This document shows, piece by piece, positions 10,122 to 22,526 of a stretch of 64,000 nucleotides of DNA. A program made the position numbers and the translations under genes. The stretch covers positions 30,827,729-30,891,728 of the forward strand of contig CM049314.1 in NCBI GenBank assembly GCA_026874595.1. Direction: 5' to 3'. This DNA is from Sipunculus nudus (Eukaryota; Annelida; Sipuncula; Golfingiida; Sipunculidae). A model generated the notes under the pieces. That model made no database searches and was not told the origin of the DNA. It saw only the letters and a program-made list of their open reading frames with translations. The first letter of the stretch is position 1, and the number at the start of each line of letters is the position of its first letter.

Positions 10122-11967
10122 GTATTTGTCCGTCATGGTGCTGTATGGGTCAAAGTATCACCTAACCGCTTAGTCAAATATGGTGCAAAATTTGTAGGAT
10201 CTCATCAAATGTCCATTACATCCAAAGACACTTGTATGGAAACTGACGATACTGGAGTTCAGAATGGAACTAATTTGACACCTGCTTCTGACCAGGTAGC
10301 TTCTCCAGAGTGTCAGGATACGAAAGGTCAACCAGTCGGAACTGGCAATCATGAATACTGTAATGACACAGTTGATTATACGCAACAAGATAATGTGAGT
10401 AATGATTCAGTTGATGTTCCACGTCGGTCACTCAGGCTTCTAAACAAAGAACATGGATGGCAAGTTTACTGCGCAGAGCCAAATGTCCCCTATTACATAT
10501 GCATGAATGATGTTCCACGTGAATTGCATAATACACCTGAATGTATGGAAGCAAAGAAAGATGAATTTAAAAAAGTTAACCATGTTTGGGGTCTTTGAGG
10601 AAATACCTGACGAAGGGCAGCGATGTATTGACACTAGATGGGTCATTACATATAAAAGGAACGGTATCAAGGCAAGGATAGTTGCCCTAGGTTTCCAAGA
10701 ACAACAGTATATACCTGCTGATTCCCCTACAGTGGCGAAAACAGCTTTGAGGTGTGTTCTTGTAGTTGCAGCTAGAAACAATTTGACTATAGTGTCAACT
10801 GATATCAAATTTGCATGTCTACAAGGAAAATAATTGGATCGTGATGTGTATTTAAAGACACCTAAAGAAGCTGAAGCGCCACCGGGTGCATTGTGGAAAT
10901 TAAAGCAATGTCTGTATGGGCTCAATGATGGAGCGCGACAGTTTTATTTATCTCTACGTCAAAAGCTTCTGGACTTACAGTGTAAAGTATCCTCTGTCGA
11001 TCCATCTCTCTTTTATTTTATTAGAAGAGGTGTTTTGTGTGGAGTACTGGTCAGCCACATTGACGATTTTTTGCATTGTGAGGACTCTGAATTTGATCAA
11101 TATGTGATAAAACCACTCTTAGAACGCTTTATTACTGGTAAGACAGAAAAGGGTTCTTTTTAGTACGTAGGATTTGAAGTGTCACAGGATATACAAGGGA
11201 TCACATTGAGCATGAATAGTTATGATGTCAGACATCATCGTTAAACCTGGGAATCAAAACCGAGAGCTCAGTGATATGGAACAAACAGAATATAGAGCAA
11301 TTGTTGGACGCTTGAATTGGTTGGCTCATGGCGCAAAACCAGATAAATTTTATGAATTGATTGACCTTAGCACAAAACTGAAGCAAACGGATGTTAAAAC
11401 CATAAACAGTGCAGAGAAAATATTTCTGGGTCTTAGAGAATATGATTCAGTAATATTTTCCCCCAAGCTGTCTGGTAACATACATATCAGTGTATTCAGT
11501 GATGCTGCTTTTGGGAATTTGTCTGATGGAATTAGTAGCACCAGTGGAATCATTGTTCTGTTAGTTGATGAGTTTGGAAATGTTTGTCCCCTCTCTTGGC
11601 GAGCCAACAAGATCAAAAGGGTCGTGAAATCGACCTTAGCGGCGGAGACTCTTGCTTTACAGGAAGCAGTTGTAGAAGCTCTTGACATTCGTACAATTAT
11701 AAGAGAACTGTATCCATTATTTTCACTTCCCATAGACGTTTATGTGGACAATGGAAGCTTGGTGGACTCTATAAGAGTACCAGATTGGTTGATGATCGTA
11801 GGCTCCGAATAGACATGGGCACTTTGAAACAGATCTTCGACAGGGATGTGAGGAATCTCATTTGGATCCCTGGAGATTATCAGATTGCGAACTGTCTCGC
11901 TAAACGTGGTGCAAAATGTGATTCCCTGTTACAGATACTTCAGACAGGGAAATATACATCACAGTAA
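10122..11967 (+). pseudogene. Copia pol: integrase tail, reverse transcriptase, RNase H
   Basis: The first part (to about 10,590) has VFVRHGAVWVKVSPNRL and a Ser/Thr-rich linker ending RRSLRLLNKEHG. After a frameshift in an A-run near 10,575 the reverse transcriptase follows: DTRWVITYK, ARIVALGFQEQ, STDIKFACLQ, then LWKLKQCLYGL and the catalytic box HIDDF (Y-x-D-D class with His in first place). In-frame stops lie at 10,831 and 11,161. After another shift near 11,200 comes RNase H with its acidic residues in FSDAAFG, LAAETLAL and YVDNGS, and after a last shift near 11,790 the C-terminal DVRNLIWIPGDYQIAN. The protein would copy RNA to cDNA. At least three frameshifts and two stops make it dead. 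Aspartates of the reverse transcriptase box are still present. Confidence 0.88.
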
Positions 11968-12307
11968 TAGTGATGTACTTTTGATGTATATATGTAAATA
12001 CCGTATTACTGGCACTGTATGTATTTATTCTGCTGTGGAGTTCAAGGGAAAAAAAAACACATTGGAATATGTGAATGACTGTATGTTACAAATGATATGA
12101 AACTTTATGATTGTGCTGAGTTTACGTCAGGATTCAATGCTGGTGTGATTCCCGACTGTGAATATGATTACTACAAGTTTCAAGGATGGTGGGATTCCCG
12201 CCTGTGAATATGATTGGTTGATGAGTGTTATGTGCGGTGACGTAGAGCGAGTGGTCGTCCCTGAGTGTGAGCGGCAGAGCTCTGCAACGGACGTAAAAGT
12301 AAGTGCT

Positions 12308-12310
<3 letters not shown>

Positions 12311-12358
<48 letters not shown>
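12311..12358. repeat. (GA)n microsatellite at right Copia repeat
   Basis: About 48 bases of AG units immediately before the right 74-bp direct repeat, mirroring the left side. Confidence 0.97.
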
Positions 12359-12362
<4 letters not shown>

Positions 12363-12432
12363 TTCCAGTCTTTAGGTAAGACCCTGATTTATACAGTGGC
12401 AACAACGTTTGACAAGTCGACCCAAGGTACTA
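12359..12432 (+). repeat. Right direct repeat of Copia element
   Basis: Same 74-bp sequence as at 10,048. Upstream (12,140-12,215) the phrase GATTCCCGNCTGTGAATATGATT occurs twice, 45 bp apart, within what would be the 3' non-coding end of the element. Confidence 0.7.
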
Positions 12433-14264
12433 TGATTAGTTGTAACTTGGTCACGTGACTGACCATCCTCGAAGTCTAAAATATTGCTATGATGTATACA
12501 ATTCCTGCAGATCGAATAATCTCTGCTAATGTTCTTTACATGTTTACTTTTTTCTTATACTAATATTTTCTTTGAAGGCGAAAAATGTCATCTTTTATAT
12601 TATATTATTTGCAACATATTTTTTATATTTTGCATCAGTGTGAGATTTTTTTCTTTTGTGAATAAAGATATTTTGTAAATGTTTATCATCTTATATATAT
12701 GTTTATATACATGCCGATAGCTTTATTCTAACAACATTAACCCAAGGATCGGGTCGCATCCTTTGAAACAGTCCTTAATGAAATTACCGTGTTGTTTTTC
12801 TTCAGTGTTACATATATATATATATGTATATTATACAGTTCGTGTTTATACATAATTGTACTCAATGGTCATGTAAATTGCAGGCCGCTATTCAATAGGA
12901 CTATTTCTGGGCTCCTTAGAAAATATATTTATAAAGTGGGATTGTGGAAAAATATAAGAACAGATAGGGAACTGTTCTCCAGAGTTTCGGCAGAGGACAG
13001 AATCGGCAAGGTTTTATTTTTAATTACGCTCAGTTCCTTTTTTCTTTTATTGAGGTTTTGCTATAAAGAAATCTCGAAGTAGAGAACCCGCAAATTTATG
13101 TAAAACCTCATACTGTGACTACACTCCAACACAATGAGATTAAAAAAAATACCAGTATAACCCTAATTCAGATATGTAAACGGGTTAATACCACTTTTAA
13201 ACTCTGTTTATGTTCTGGACTATACACTGTTAGAATACTGTACCGCCGATGTCGACATCTGAGATGTTAACATCACCTTCACATAACTGTGGTGAGATAT
13301 CGGCGCTTTAATTCTTATTGTAGACAAGAACTATTGTTTTGTTACAATATCCCATTCCCTGTTCTTGTCATATTTACAAAGTTACAGTTCATAGTAACCG
13401 TTTTAGCATCATCGTCTTTCATTTGATTTTAAAGTCTATTTGATTATTAGATGCTTCAAAATTGCACGAAATAAAAGAAACTTCTCAAATAAAGTACCTA
13501 ATCACATCATACATGCAAACGGGAAAAATATGCCAAAAAAAAAAAAAAAAAAGAAACGGCGGATTAATTATATATCTACATACCGTATTCTGAAAAGGCA
13601 CACTGAAAGTAGTAATATAGCAAATTTTTTAACAAAAATAACAGTTATAGTTTAAAATATAGGTAACAGTATGTTCCGTGTGCTCCAAAGTAAAGGGTAA
13701 ATATATAAATTGAAAATTTATTTAGAAAATAATAAACCAAATTCTATAAAATTATGATATAACTTAGTTGCTACCACAGTAACCTGGTGAAAGATGCTTC
13801 AATCCCCATTTGTTTCCATTTCCCCCTATATGCGATGCAAGTTCCTTTTGATATCACTGAATGTTCAAATGTCATACTCGGGCCTCTTGTACCGTAACTG
13901 ATAGCTTGTACTATACCCTCTGAATAGTTTGCTATTCGTACAAAATCCAAGCATTCTAATCAGGAAAGATATGTTGACACACAAGGTAAGCGTGACCAGT
14001 GCAAGTGCAGACCTGCTAATGGCACATCAATGTTTATTTTTTTTTCTTGGAGGTAACCACATCCATTTTTTAATGCTAGCTTAACTAAAGCTTAGCTAAG
14101 TATATGTACTTCTGCAGAATTTCGTTTGATTTCGGGATCTAAATCAAAGTTAAACGATTATCGTCGTTTCCGGATATTACCCGAGGAACACTTTGAATTT
14201 TCTTAGTAGGCGAGGGCCGGTCTATAGCTTATCTTCCCAACAAACTATCATAGTAATATAAAAT
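12433..14264. other. Intergenic, no gene seen
   Basis: AT-rich with a short (TA)n at about 12,811-12,828 and an A-run near 13,534-13,551. The longest open frames (12,789-13,082; 13,440-13,655) are low-complexity, with no family resemblance. Confidence 0.6.
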
Positions 14265-14760
14265 ATACCATACCTGCGGCTGGCGGTTTCATGTAATCGC
14301 GCAAAATGGCCGATGAACAGTCCTATGTACCGTCATATCATCCGAGGCTTACCCAAAAAAAATCGTTTGTGGAAGAATGAATACGCTTACCTTTATATAG
14401 CAATACATATACATTTTAACTGATAACGCTGAACCTTCTTTGAGGTATATACATGATAAAACTGCGTATTCTTCAGGTCAACTGGCAGACCGAGCCGCAG
14501 CTTGCTTCCTGCTACGTGAACATGCGAATGAATTTCCGCAATATCTGCCTTCAAATGCTCTTTACATTGGAAGCTTAACTGTTTCTGTGGAACAGCCACT
14601 GATCGAGGAAATTGAAAACGTCATTGAGGACGCATCTGGAGGGAAAATAATAATTTCTTTCAGAAGTTGTTTAGATCTGTCGGAGAGCCTGATGCGTTTT
14701 ATTTTAGACTCAGTCGTAGAGTACCAGGGGGCAGGTTATATCCAAACGGGACTGTACTAG
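14265..14760 (+). pseudogene. UGT fragment (UGT-D)
   Basis: A middle slice of a UGT related to UGT-B and UGT-C. The first 170 bases match the DNA around the CDRAKWPHEQSYVPS region of UGT-C but contain stops. From about 14,443 an open stretch reads DKTAYSSGQLADRAAACFLL, then LPSNALYIGSLTVSVEQPL, then GKIIISFRSCLDL, which is the start of the sugar-nucleotide domain. The expected S-F-G-[ST]-W is S-F-R-S-C. About 40 bases are then lost and the frame ends at 14,760. The N-terminal domain and the UGT signature are absent. The flanks show no homology to the other UGT copies that I could see. Confidence 0.85.
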
Positions 14761-15382
14761 GCCATAAAACAACATGTGTGTGTATGACTGACAGAACAAA
14801 AATATAACAATATATTTAAACGGTTTAGTCCTGTTTTTGGCAATTTACGCTCGTTCTAAGAAATAAAATATACAATATCGATTAATTAACTGCCGTTTGG
14901 GCAGTTTATGTGGAAGACGCCAAATTGTTTCGTCGAGATTTGTGAGATTCATTGTATCCGCCCAACCAGACTTTGGCAGAGATAATGTCAGTCTAGTATC
15001 ACCGCCGCTGCCGAAGGATTCGTGTCAGAGACCTCAGAAACCCCTCGATCAATCATTCTGGAATCCGGGAAAATTATTGGGTTAGATGTCGTTGGTGCCA
15101 TCTACAATCGTTTTGCCTGACGTCCGTCTGTGCATGTTTTTTTGGAATAAAATCACTCATGTATCATATGACTGCCTGAAATTTGTACATCCTTTTTTTT
15201 TTTTGGGGGGGGGGGGTAGACTTCTCATATACACAAGAGGTGGCGCCACCTAACATAATTCTTCCATCCGTGGATCTCGTTTAACACATGTATGCATTTT
15301 TCTCAGGTGTAAATTTACTACTTTTGTATGTTCTAGGATTGTAGCAGCTTGCCCACATGACACCTAAAACAATTCTTTTAGT
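14761..15382. other. Intergenic, T/G homopolymer tract
   Basis: Holds T(12)G(12) at about 15,193-15,216. The open frame at 14,897-15,085 has no recognisable motif and I do not call it. Confidence 0.6.
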
Positions 15383-15497
15383 TTCTTCCTTCAATACATC
15401 TTTGGATTGATGGCAACTCTAATGTCACAAATGTGCAGGTTGTCATGTTAGGAGAGATTACAGACTTCAGTCTTTCCATGCCTCTGTGGTTTGACAT
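15383..15497. repeat. Duplicated block, left piece (matches 43,042-43,156)
   Basis: The phrase CATCTTTGGATTGATGG to CTGTGGTTTGACAT matches the start of the 43-kb duplicate. The match stops at GGTTTGACAT (15,488-15,497) and resumes in this locus only at 19,693. Confidence 0.8.
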
Positions 15498-15858
15498 TAG
15501 CCATGACAACATGACATTCAGGCCTTCTGAAATAAACTGATAGGGCCTGGGTCATGATGGCAGTCACAACAGAACGCCCATTCTAAGGGTCGGATCAAAA
15601 TATTTACTGTCTGGTATTATTTGGCATCACAGGCTTATATAGTCGTATTATATGTGCTTAATATCGAAGAAAAAATGATGTTACACAAAAATAATTACAT
15701 TTATTACCTTCTTTCATCACTGTGGCACCGATTCACGTGAAGCGGTACTTCGCATTCAAAAGTGAAGGTGTCATGGCGCGGTCGTATATGAAAACTTGGA
15801 AGTCGGAAGCCGGACGCCGGAAACCAAGGAATCGTTTTATAAATAATGCAGTTTAAAG

Positions 15859-16036
15859 CATATACAAAATGCTAACGCTTCAATACCGTTTTGTTTTTCC
15901 CCGATAGAATAAGATCTTTATTATCATTCTGTAAAGAATGATAGTTGCATATACAAAATGCTAACACTTCAATACCGTTTTGTTTTTTCCCCGATAGAAT
16001 AAGATCTTTATTATCATTCTGTAAAGAATGATAGTT
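15859..16036. repeat. Tandem duplication, 2 x 89 bp
   Basis: Two near-identical units, each starting CATATACAAAATGCTAAC and ending GTAAAGAATGATAGTT. Each contains a small hairpin (ATCATTCTGTAAAGAATGAT). Confidence 0.95.
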
Positions 16037-16333
16037 ATCCATTCTTCAATCTGAACGTTATGGACGATTTTGTGCTCGGAAGCAATCTCGGAAGTCAGTC
16101 AGAAGTGCTGGGATGTTATCCAATGTGTATAACTCGGAAGTCACAGAGACGCACTGGTTAACTTGTGGTCAGTTAAGAGCCACAGCCCAAATGCAGTTTC
16201 ATTATAATTATAGTTGCATGCATATATTAAAATTGCTTATGCATGATTCTGCTTTAAATGCGTGAATAACACAAAACATGATACATAATCGGAAAAACTA
16301 TAAGTTCTTAATTTTTTTATTTGTATATTTAAT

Positions 16334-16345
16334 ATAAATATATAT

Positions 16346-16385
<40 letters not shown>
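16334..16385. repeat. (TA)n microsatellite
   Basis: About 50 bases of TA units with two phase breaks. Confidence 0.95.
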
Positions 16386-16388
<3 letters not shown>

Positions 16389-16784
16389 ATATATGTGATG
16401 GTATTTTCACTTAATATATTTCACCCTATCTAGAGCTATGTTTTGTGAAAATTATTTATATTAACATGGGGATGGTATGGGAAGGGATAAATTTTTAAAA
16501 TATGCAATGTAAAGAGGACATTTTGAGGCACCTTTAACGAAAGATTATGAAGATTTTCTGTTCCGCAACTATACTCCTACATGTATTGGAACAATGTACT
16601 CAAACTTCAGGTTGTTGGGCTTTAATATTTATATTTCTATAACATTACGGTATAAATTGGAAAGTCCAAATATTCAAATGTTAATGTCAATGATGAAATG
16701 CGCGTCTATACATTTATAACTTGCAAAATGTCACTACTAGTATTTAAATGTAGTAATCGTTGTAAAATAATTGATATGTTAAAG

Positions 16785-16985
16785 TCTTATGACAATCTTT
16801 GCATTTTACCGAATTTTGTGATCTGAGAGCGCACATGCAGACTCGGACAGCACAGTGCGCGAGTCTGAGTATCAGCCGAGGAGCCGTGAGATTTTTCACG
16901 GTCGGTCCCAACCCGAGCTGAGCTCTGTGGGGAGACCGTGTATGACTCACACGGTACTGCGATGGGGGGGGGGGGGGGGGGATGG
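16785..16985. other. GC-rich island with G-tract
   Basis: In otherwise AT-rich DNA, about 150 bases are GC-rich and end in a 17-base G run (16,964-16,980). Promoter-like composition, but I see no TATA or initiator that would fix a start, and no gene next to it. Confidence 0.35.
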
Positions 16986-18549
16986 GGATTCCTCGGTGTT
17001 ATGCTTGCGCCCTCTATGGATGCACCACTGAATAATAAATATGGTATAATAAACCCTAATACGGCATTAAAAATACAGTTATAAATTACGATGTCATTCA
17101 AAATAAAAACAGTAATATATTTTCCATACGTTGAACAAATATAAAAATTCAATATATCCCAGTAGGTCATCGCTAGAAAAAACATACATGTATCAAATAC
17201 AAAACGAAATGTCCTTCAATATGTCAGAGTTCTACGATATTTAAAAAAAAAGTTAAAATATATCTTAGAAAAGGGATACAACAGTCCAGGTAATATATAA
17301 CATACTAATACATGTGTGATTATAAAATCTGATCGATTTGTATATTTAAGCAAATAATTTTTTTAAAACTAAAATCAATTCTTTTTCAAGTTTTAACTCT
17401 TTCTTTCAAACTTTTTCAATCTTGATATTTATATATTAAAATTCACTCCTGATGTTTCAACATCACATTTCAACTCCAAATAAATGGATATTTAATAATA
17501 TTTTAAAGTATATTTGCAACTGATTTCACTCTCATACGTTATAATATGTGCATGATAAGGGCATGTAAACAGAATGTGCTCCCTTCAACTTCGGATAACT
17601 GTATACGATTACAAGGATCTCGATCAGAAATTACAATTTTGAATGTAAAATCTTTAATAAATAACCATATAGAATCTTTATCGACACGTAAGACATCTGG
17701 GGCTTCAAGTAAAAGTCTGTCTAGAGGTGACCTGGTGTCTTAAAGATGCTACGGGATATAGGCATTTTTATTGAACCTGTTGCTCATCTTTATGATTCAT
17801 TCCTTAAAATTCCACATAAAATGATGACACCATGCAATAATGGAACCAAACCGGATTGATAAATCAAGTTAGATATTTACCGCTAAGATAAATATTTCAA
17901 TTACAAATATTAATTATTCCCATTCTACTTCTGCTGTATAGAAATTTTTTTATCTTTATATAAAAATATATGCATCTGAATATTCCGTGTATACTCACTA
18001 TTTTTATTTGATTCATATTTTTATGCTCAGAAACAAAATTAACCGGACTATAATCGGAATTCTCGATACAATGAACTTTTTTTGGCTATGCAAAATGTTT
18101 TGTTTGATGTTTTATTGATTTTTTAGTTTACGTATTTTACAAATATATATATATATATAAAGTATATAAATGTTTGTGTCCTGTGGTTTTGCAAATTTTC
18201 AGAACATTAATTTGATGAATATTGTGCCTAACTGCATAAAAAATATCGATTATATATTGAATCGTTCTGCAAAAACAGAAACTATTGTTTTTTATATGAT
18301 GGTAAAATGTTACAATCGGGATCATATCTATTTACACATGCATTGTGTATTTTTTTCTGTCAAGGTATTGTTAATGCTTGTGGTTATTTTTAATTTTGCA
18401 GGATACGTCTGATGAAATCAGTAGCAAACAAATTTTTGTAAAGCATCATGTATATTATGCTATTTTGGCAAAATTTCAAAACATGAATTGAAACAGGTTC
18501 CATTTACAGCAGGTATATATATAGGGGAAAATATCACATTGCAATGTGA

Positions 18550-18551
<2 letters not shown>

Positions 18552-18591
<40 letters not shown>

Positions 18592-18609
18592 CATACATAC
18601 ATATATATA
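18552..18609. repeat. (TA)n-(CATA)n microsatellite
   Basis: TA units followed by four CATA units and more TA. Confidence 0.95.
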
Positions 18610-19459
18610 TAAATGTGTGCAACCTGACCATGAAATGTAAAATATAATTTGGCATAAAAAGTATTACATAATAGATAAGAGTTTAAGAGATTCATAATCA
18701 TGATTAAATTTTTTGGTCAATGGAAGAGGAAAAGGTTTTTCAATTGATACATGATAAATAAAATATTTTGTTCGAAACACCCTTGTTAAAACATTTACTG
18801 GACGTTTTGTGGTTCTGTCAAATTATCTGTTTAACTCTCTATGATATTATCAGGGTAATTTTTAAAATATTAACAAATCTTTATTTTTTTTTTCATGTTT
18901 CCACAAACAAAAAATACGGTAATAGCGAAAATATTGATGAGTAATTATATAATCTTGTTTTACAACATGAAATAAAATATCAATATAATATATTATAAAA
19001 ACAGCATAATTAATGTTACAAAACAGAGTTTATGATAAATATGTGATATTGAAGAAACCGAAAATGCTTGACACGTTTGCTGACGACATGATGACCAGTG
19101 CATTAGCCATTACTGGCTAGTTTTACACATGTTATTTGGACCATAACCGGGCATTACCGAGCAAGAAATAGTCTATAACTTCAGATGGATAACTTTGATT
19201 TTTTACATAATGATAGAAAAGACCTTATTCTATCAATAAAAATAAAATGGTACTTTCTATTGATGTAGTATCATTTTAATTATGCTTCGAACATTGCTTT
19301 ATTTAAAAAATCCTTGCTTCCGACTTCGGACTTCCGAGTTTTACACATAGCCGTTTGGAAATCCCCTACCGGAAGTTATGATTCTCCCGCTGACAGACGT
19401 GGAGACGAGTTTTTCGAGTAAAACCAGCCTCGGTATTAAAAACTGCTGCACGAATACAC

Positions 19460-19530
19460 GTAAGTAAACCGTGGATGTAATAATTATTATTTTCCCCAAC
19501 ATAATAACGTTACTTTTTGTCTTAACTCAG
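19460..19530 (+). other. Candidate 71-bp intron of a small gene
   Basis: Begins GTAAGT after CAC (donor consensus) and ends TTTTTGTCTTAACTCAG (acceptor consensus). It lies five bases before an ATG at 19,535. It is short, and the pairing of the two sites is inference. Confidence 0.4.
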
Positions 19531-19534
19531 GAAA

Positions 19535-19693
19535 ATGGCAGTTCGAGAAGTAGATGAAAATGAAAAAGTAGTGTCAGAAATGGCGTGCACATCTGCACAT
19601 ACTAGAATTGATTCGAACCCAATAGCTTGTACTGTCACCCCATCGTCTCCAGTTCATCTAAAATCGACGTTTGGGGTGACAAGCTGTCGCTAG
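19535..19693 (+). CDS. Candidate small protein or first coding exon, unknown
   Basis: An ATG just after a good splice acceptor opens a 52-residue frame: it begins MAVREVDENEKVVSEMACTS and ends FGVTSCR before TAG. It is acidic at the start and Ser/Thr/Pro-rich later, with no motif I recognise and no membrane segment. It stops exactly where the duplicated block resumes (19,693), so the frame could be a truncated exon of a gene whose rest was lost, or the end of an inserted element. It has no counterpart in the 43-kb duplicate. Support is splice-site context and a less AT-biased composition only. Confidence 0.3.
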   Translation: MAVREVDENEKVVSEMACTSAHTRIDSNPIACTVTPSSPVHLKSTFGVTSCR

Positions 19694-22103
19694 GTTTGAC
19701 ATATACCCGTATTCGCCTGTCGACTGCCCATATTCTAGTTTAAATTATTTTCTTTTATGCAGTAGGTATGAAGAAAAACAATCATCAGTTTTAGGTATAT
19801 GAAATAAAATATCCCTGAAATCAACTGGTGTATAACCAGCGGATTGTTTCATTGGACTCATACGTTCTTGCCATAAACCATGCGAATATGTCTAGCAAAT
19901 GCTGGATGTAGAATTGCAAAACATATAGCTAAATACTTTCTTTTTTTAGAAAAAGGAAATTTCCATGGTACATTTGAGATGTGTTACCATGTTTGCCTTT
20001 GTCTCTGAGGCGCAACTCTCATGTTATATAACCGTGTTATATATTATATAACCTTTGTCTTGTAGCGTGATTATTAAACTGTGGTTCGTTCACTGCTTCG
20101 TAATATATATATATATTATAGTGTCATATTATAGTTGTTGCTCTTCCTGAATTCTGCATGCATGTTTTTTTTTCATACAGATCTTTGTTGTGAGGTATAT
20201 TTATAGGAGTGCCGTTGAAAATTTTAGTTCGGAATTAGCCGGTAACGCTTTCCGAACTTTCAAAGTTCAACGGCCCATATTGATGTTTATAATTGTGGGT
20301 CTTTTAAAGTTAAAAATTGAAAATTGAGACGAGTCCTGGTTCGTTATTCATGCATTATTACCACTTAATTGAAATATACAGCGAGGTCAGGTCTAAAAAG
20401 GTGTACTAAAATATCATAAGTAAGCCTATTGGCACATCCTTCAGTAATTAGAAAGAGTTATAGGCTTTCCGGTAGTTTCTAGAAATTTTTCTCAGCTTCT
20501 ATGTATAGTGTAAGTTTGATGAAGCGAAGGTTAACAGAGGTTTCATGTACACGCGACTACAATTTATACTGGAGTCGTAAAATATAGTTCAGTTTGAAGC
20601 TCATTTGCCATTTGGTTTAGAACATTTATTTCAATTGGATTATTTGAAGTGCTCAATTAACGTTCGTGCACCTGAAGTGTTCTCTGTCCTTTTTTTCTGC
20701 AGTTGTGCAGATGTACCTCTCAACAGATATTACATATCGTGTCCTCAGTACTTATAAAAAAATCCCGAGCTAGGTTAAGTTTGATAACATTCATTTTTTC
20801 TTCATATCGCGAGAAATATCCCTGATGTATATATCATGATATTATATAAATTGTATATATTAAATAAATATCATCTGACAAATATCCCATCATTTTGTCA
20901 AAAGTGATCAAATAACAACTTTTAGAGATACGGAGAAATTATGAAGGAGGTTTTGATTAAGAGAATTTTATCTCGACACAACTTTGTAAAAGTAAATCAA
21001 TTAATCAATTCATCACAGCATCAGATCCGTGGAACTTAGTTATACGGGCATGGCTGTGTGTATTTGTTTTCAACGTACAAACGTGCGATCACCATAAAAA
21101 ATGCCATCAACCGGGTTAGAGAACACATGATGATGCCCCAGCCGAGCATCACTAATGGTGACCTAGTTACGCACCCCCCCCCCCCGCACAACATGCACTT
21201 GTGTTCAAGTTCAAGGCTGTGTGGGGCCATGCTTACACAAATCTTACATATCACAACCCAGTAAATTATGTGTCTATATGGATACATTGGCAGAATGGCT
21301 AACACTTGAACACAATTCTAAAAGTGTTTACAGTTTGGTACTTCTGTTTGCTTCCAGTTGGATATTTTTATATTAACAAGAACAGTTTAATTTTGGAACC
21401 GGTCTGGTTTGTCTCCTGCCTCTCATTTACGAAGCTACGAAAAAGGTTTTGATGACCTGTAGGGAATCTAAGTGACGTTTCTTTATGATTGATTAGTGTG
21501 ATATCACCCACAAATAATAACACTAGGGAGAAGCTGAATTGTTTATTCGTAATGTAGAAGGCTATATTATCTGACCTGGCCCTTTAGGTGACGCATCAAC
21601 GGTATGAATGTGGTGACTATGTCAGTGTTGTCAAGTTGTTGCGTTAACACAACCTTGTCAAACATTTTATCAGCTGGCATGATGAGAGTAACCCAGTAAT
21701 CTATAAAACATGATAACACACAATGATTTTGGTAGATAGTATGTCCAATACCCCTTTACTCTCGTATTTCAATATAACTAAGTCAATCTGAGGGAAAAAA
21801 AACTTTACCCAACAAAGAGATCAGAAAATTGGTAAATTTTAGCATCAAACCTGTTGTTGCTATAGATGATATAGTCTATTTTATTTATGCCAGTTTTTTT
21901 AGTAGCAAATGTTAATATGACAGCTCAATGATTACCCCCAATTAGTATAACATAGGCTTAACATAGTGGTATTCGTCCATAACTATATTTTCGGAAAATG
22001 CAAAAGTAATTGTGCTGGAAATATCGTCTTTGTAATTGTATTTAAATGCGAATCGTTAAAGAATAATATTGAGGTATAGTTAACTAAACATGTTTCATAT
22101 GGG
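19693..22103. repeat. Duplicated block, main piece (matches 43,147-45,168)
   Basis: Runs parallel to 43,147-45,168 with high identity, apart from three larger gaps: about 20,069-20,363 and 21,056-21,446 are missing at 43-45 kb, and about 310 bases at 44,637-44,945 are missing here. It contains no gene I can support. C-tract at 21,174-21,185. Confidence 0.85.
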
Positions 22104-22526
22104 TCTCAGAGACATTCTCCGGAAATGAATGCTTGGGCAGAAACAGAGTATTCACGAAAATCTGTTTATGCGGTTACAATGAAACATTGAAAAATCATTG
22201 AAAATAAACTGCATATTCACGGTAAAGTGACGGAAGACAAATATTTTAACATGTTTTGCTTGGAATGTGCATCACCTGTTCATGACAGAACTAAACTGTT
22301 TAAAAAGATATATATATATATATATATTATTTCCCGTTAGCCGAATCAGTCAGTCCATTACGTTATGGCTACTCGTCCAAATCCAGCATGTAAATAGAAT
22401 TGTTAAAAATTGGATAAAATTTTTACAAGGATAAGCTAAATTATAGGTTGATTTATAGGCAAGTCTTTAAACTTGTTCACCACTACTGCAAATACCCATA
22501 ACGGTAATACCTTTGTATCTTAACTG
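22104..22526. other. UGT-B 3' flank
   Basis: AT-rich, with a short (TA)n at about 22,308-22,327 and no gene. The duplicated block ends at its left edge. Confidence 0.6.

Larger units (their letters stand above)
10048..12432 (+). mobile_element. Degenerate Copia-type retrotransposon, internally deleted
   Basis: A pol region with Copia order (integrase tail, reverse transcriptase, RNase H) is bracketed by 74-bp direct repeats at 10,048-10,121 and 12,359-12,432, each preceded by a (GA)n tract. The repeats differ at about three sites and are plausible LTR remnants. Gag, protease and the integrase core are missing: the left repeat joins directly to the integrase tail. Total length is only 2.4 kb against roughly 4.5-5 kb for a complete element. 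Confidence 0.75.
15498..19692. other. 4.2-kb segment absent from the 43-kb duplicate
   Basis: Bounded by the 10-bp direct repeat GGTTTGACAT (15,488-15,497 and 19,693-19,702). It holds an 89-bp tandem duplication, three (TA)n tracts, a G-tract at 16,964-16,980, and a possible small spliced gene at its right end. A phrase ATGTGTATAACTCGGAAGTC at about 16,118 recurs inverted near 19,320-19,350 (GACTTCCGAGTTTTACACAT). It is either an insertion with a target duplication or DNA deleted from the other copy through microhomology. Confidence 0.6.

Noticed and set aside
12158-12379. Frames running through (GA)n or (TA)n tracts, giving RE, SL or IY repeats
   Set aside because: Microsatellite translation, not protein-coding evidence.
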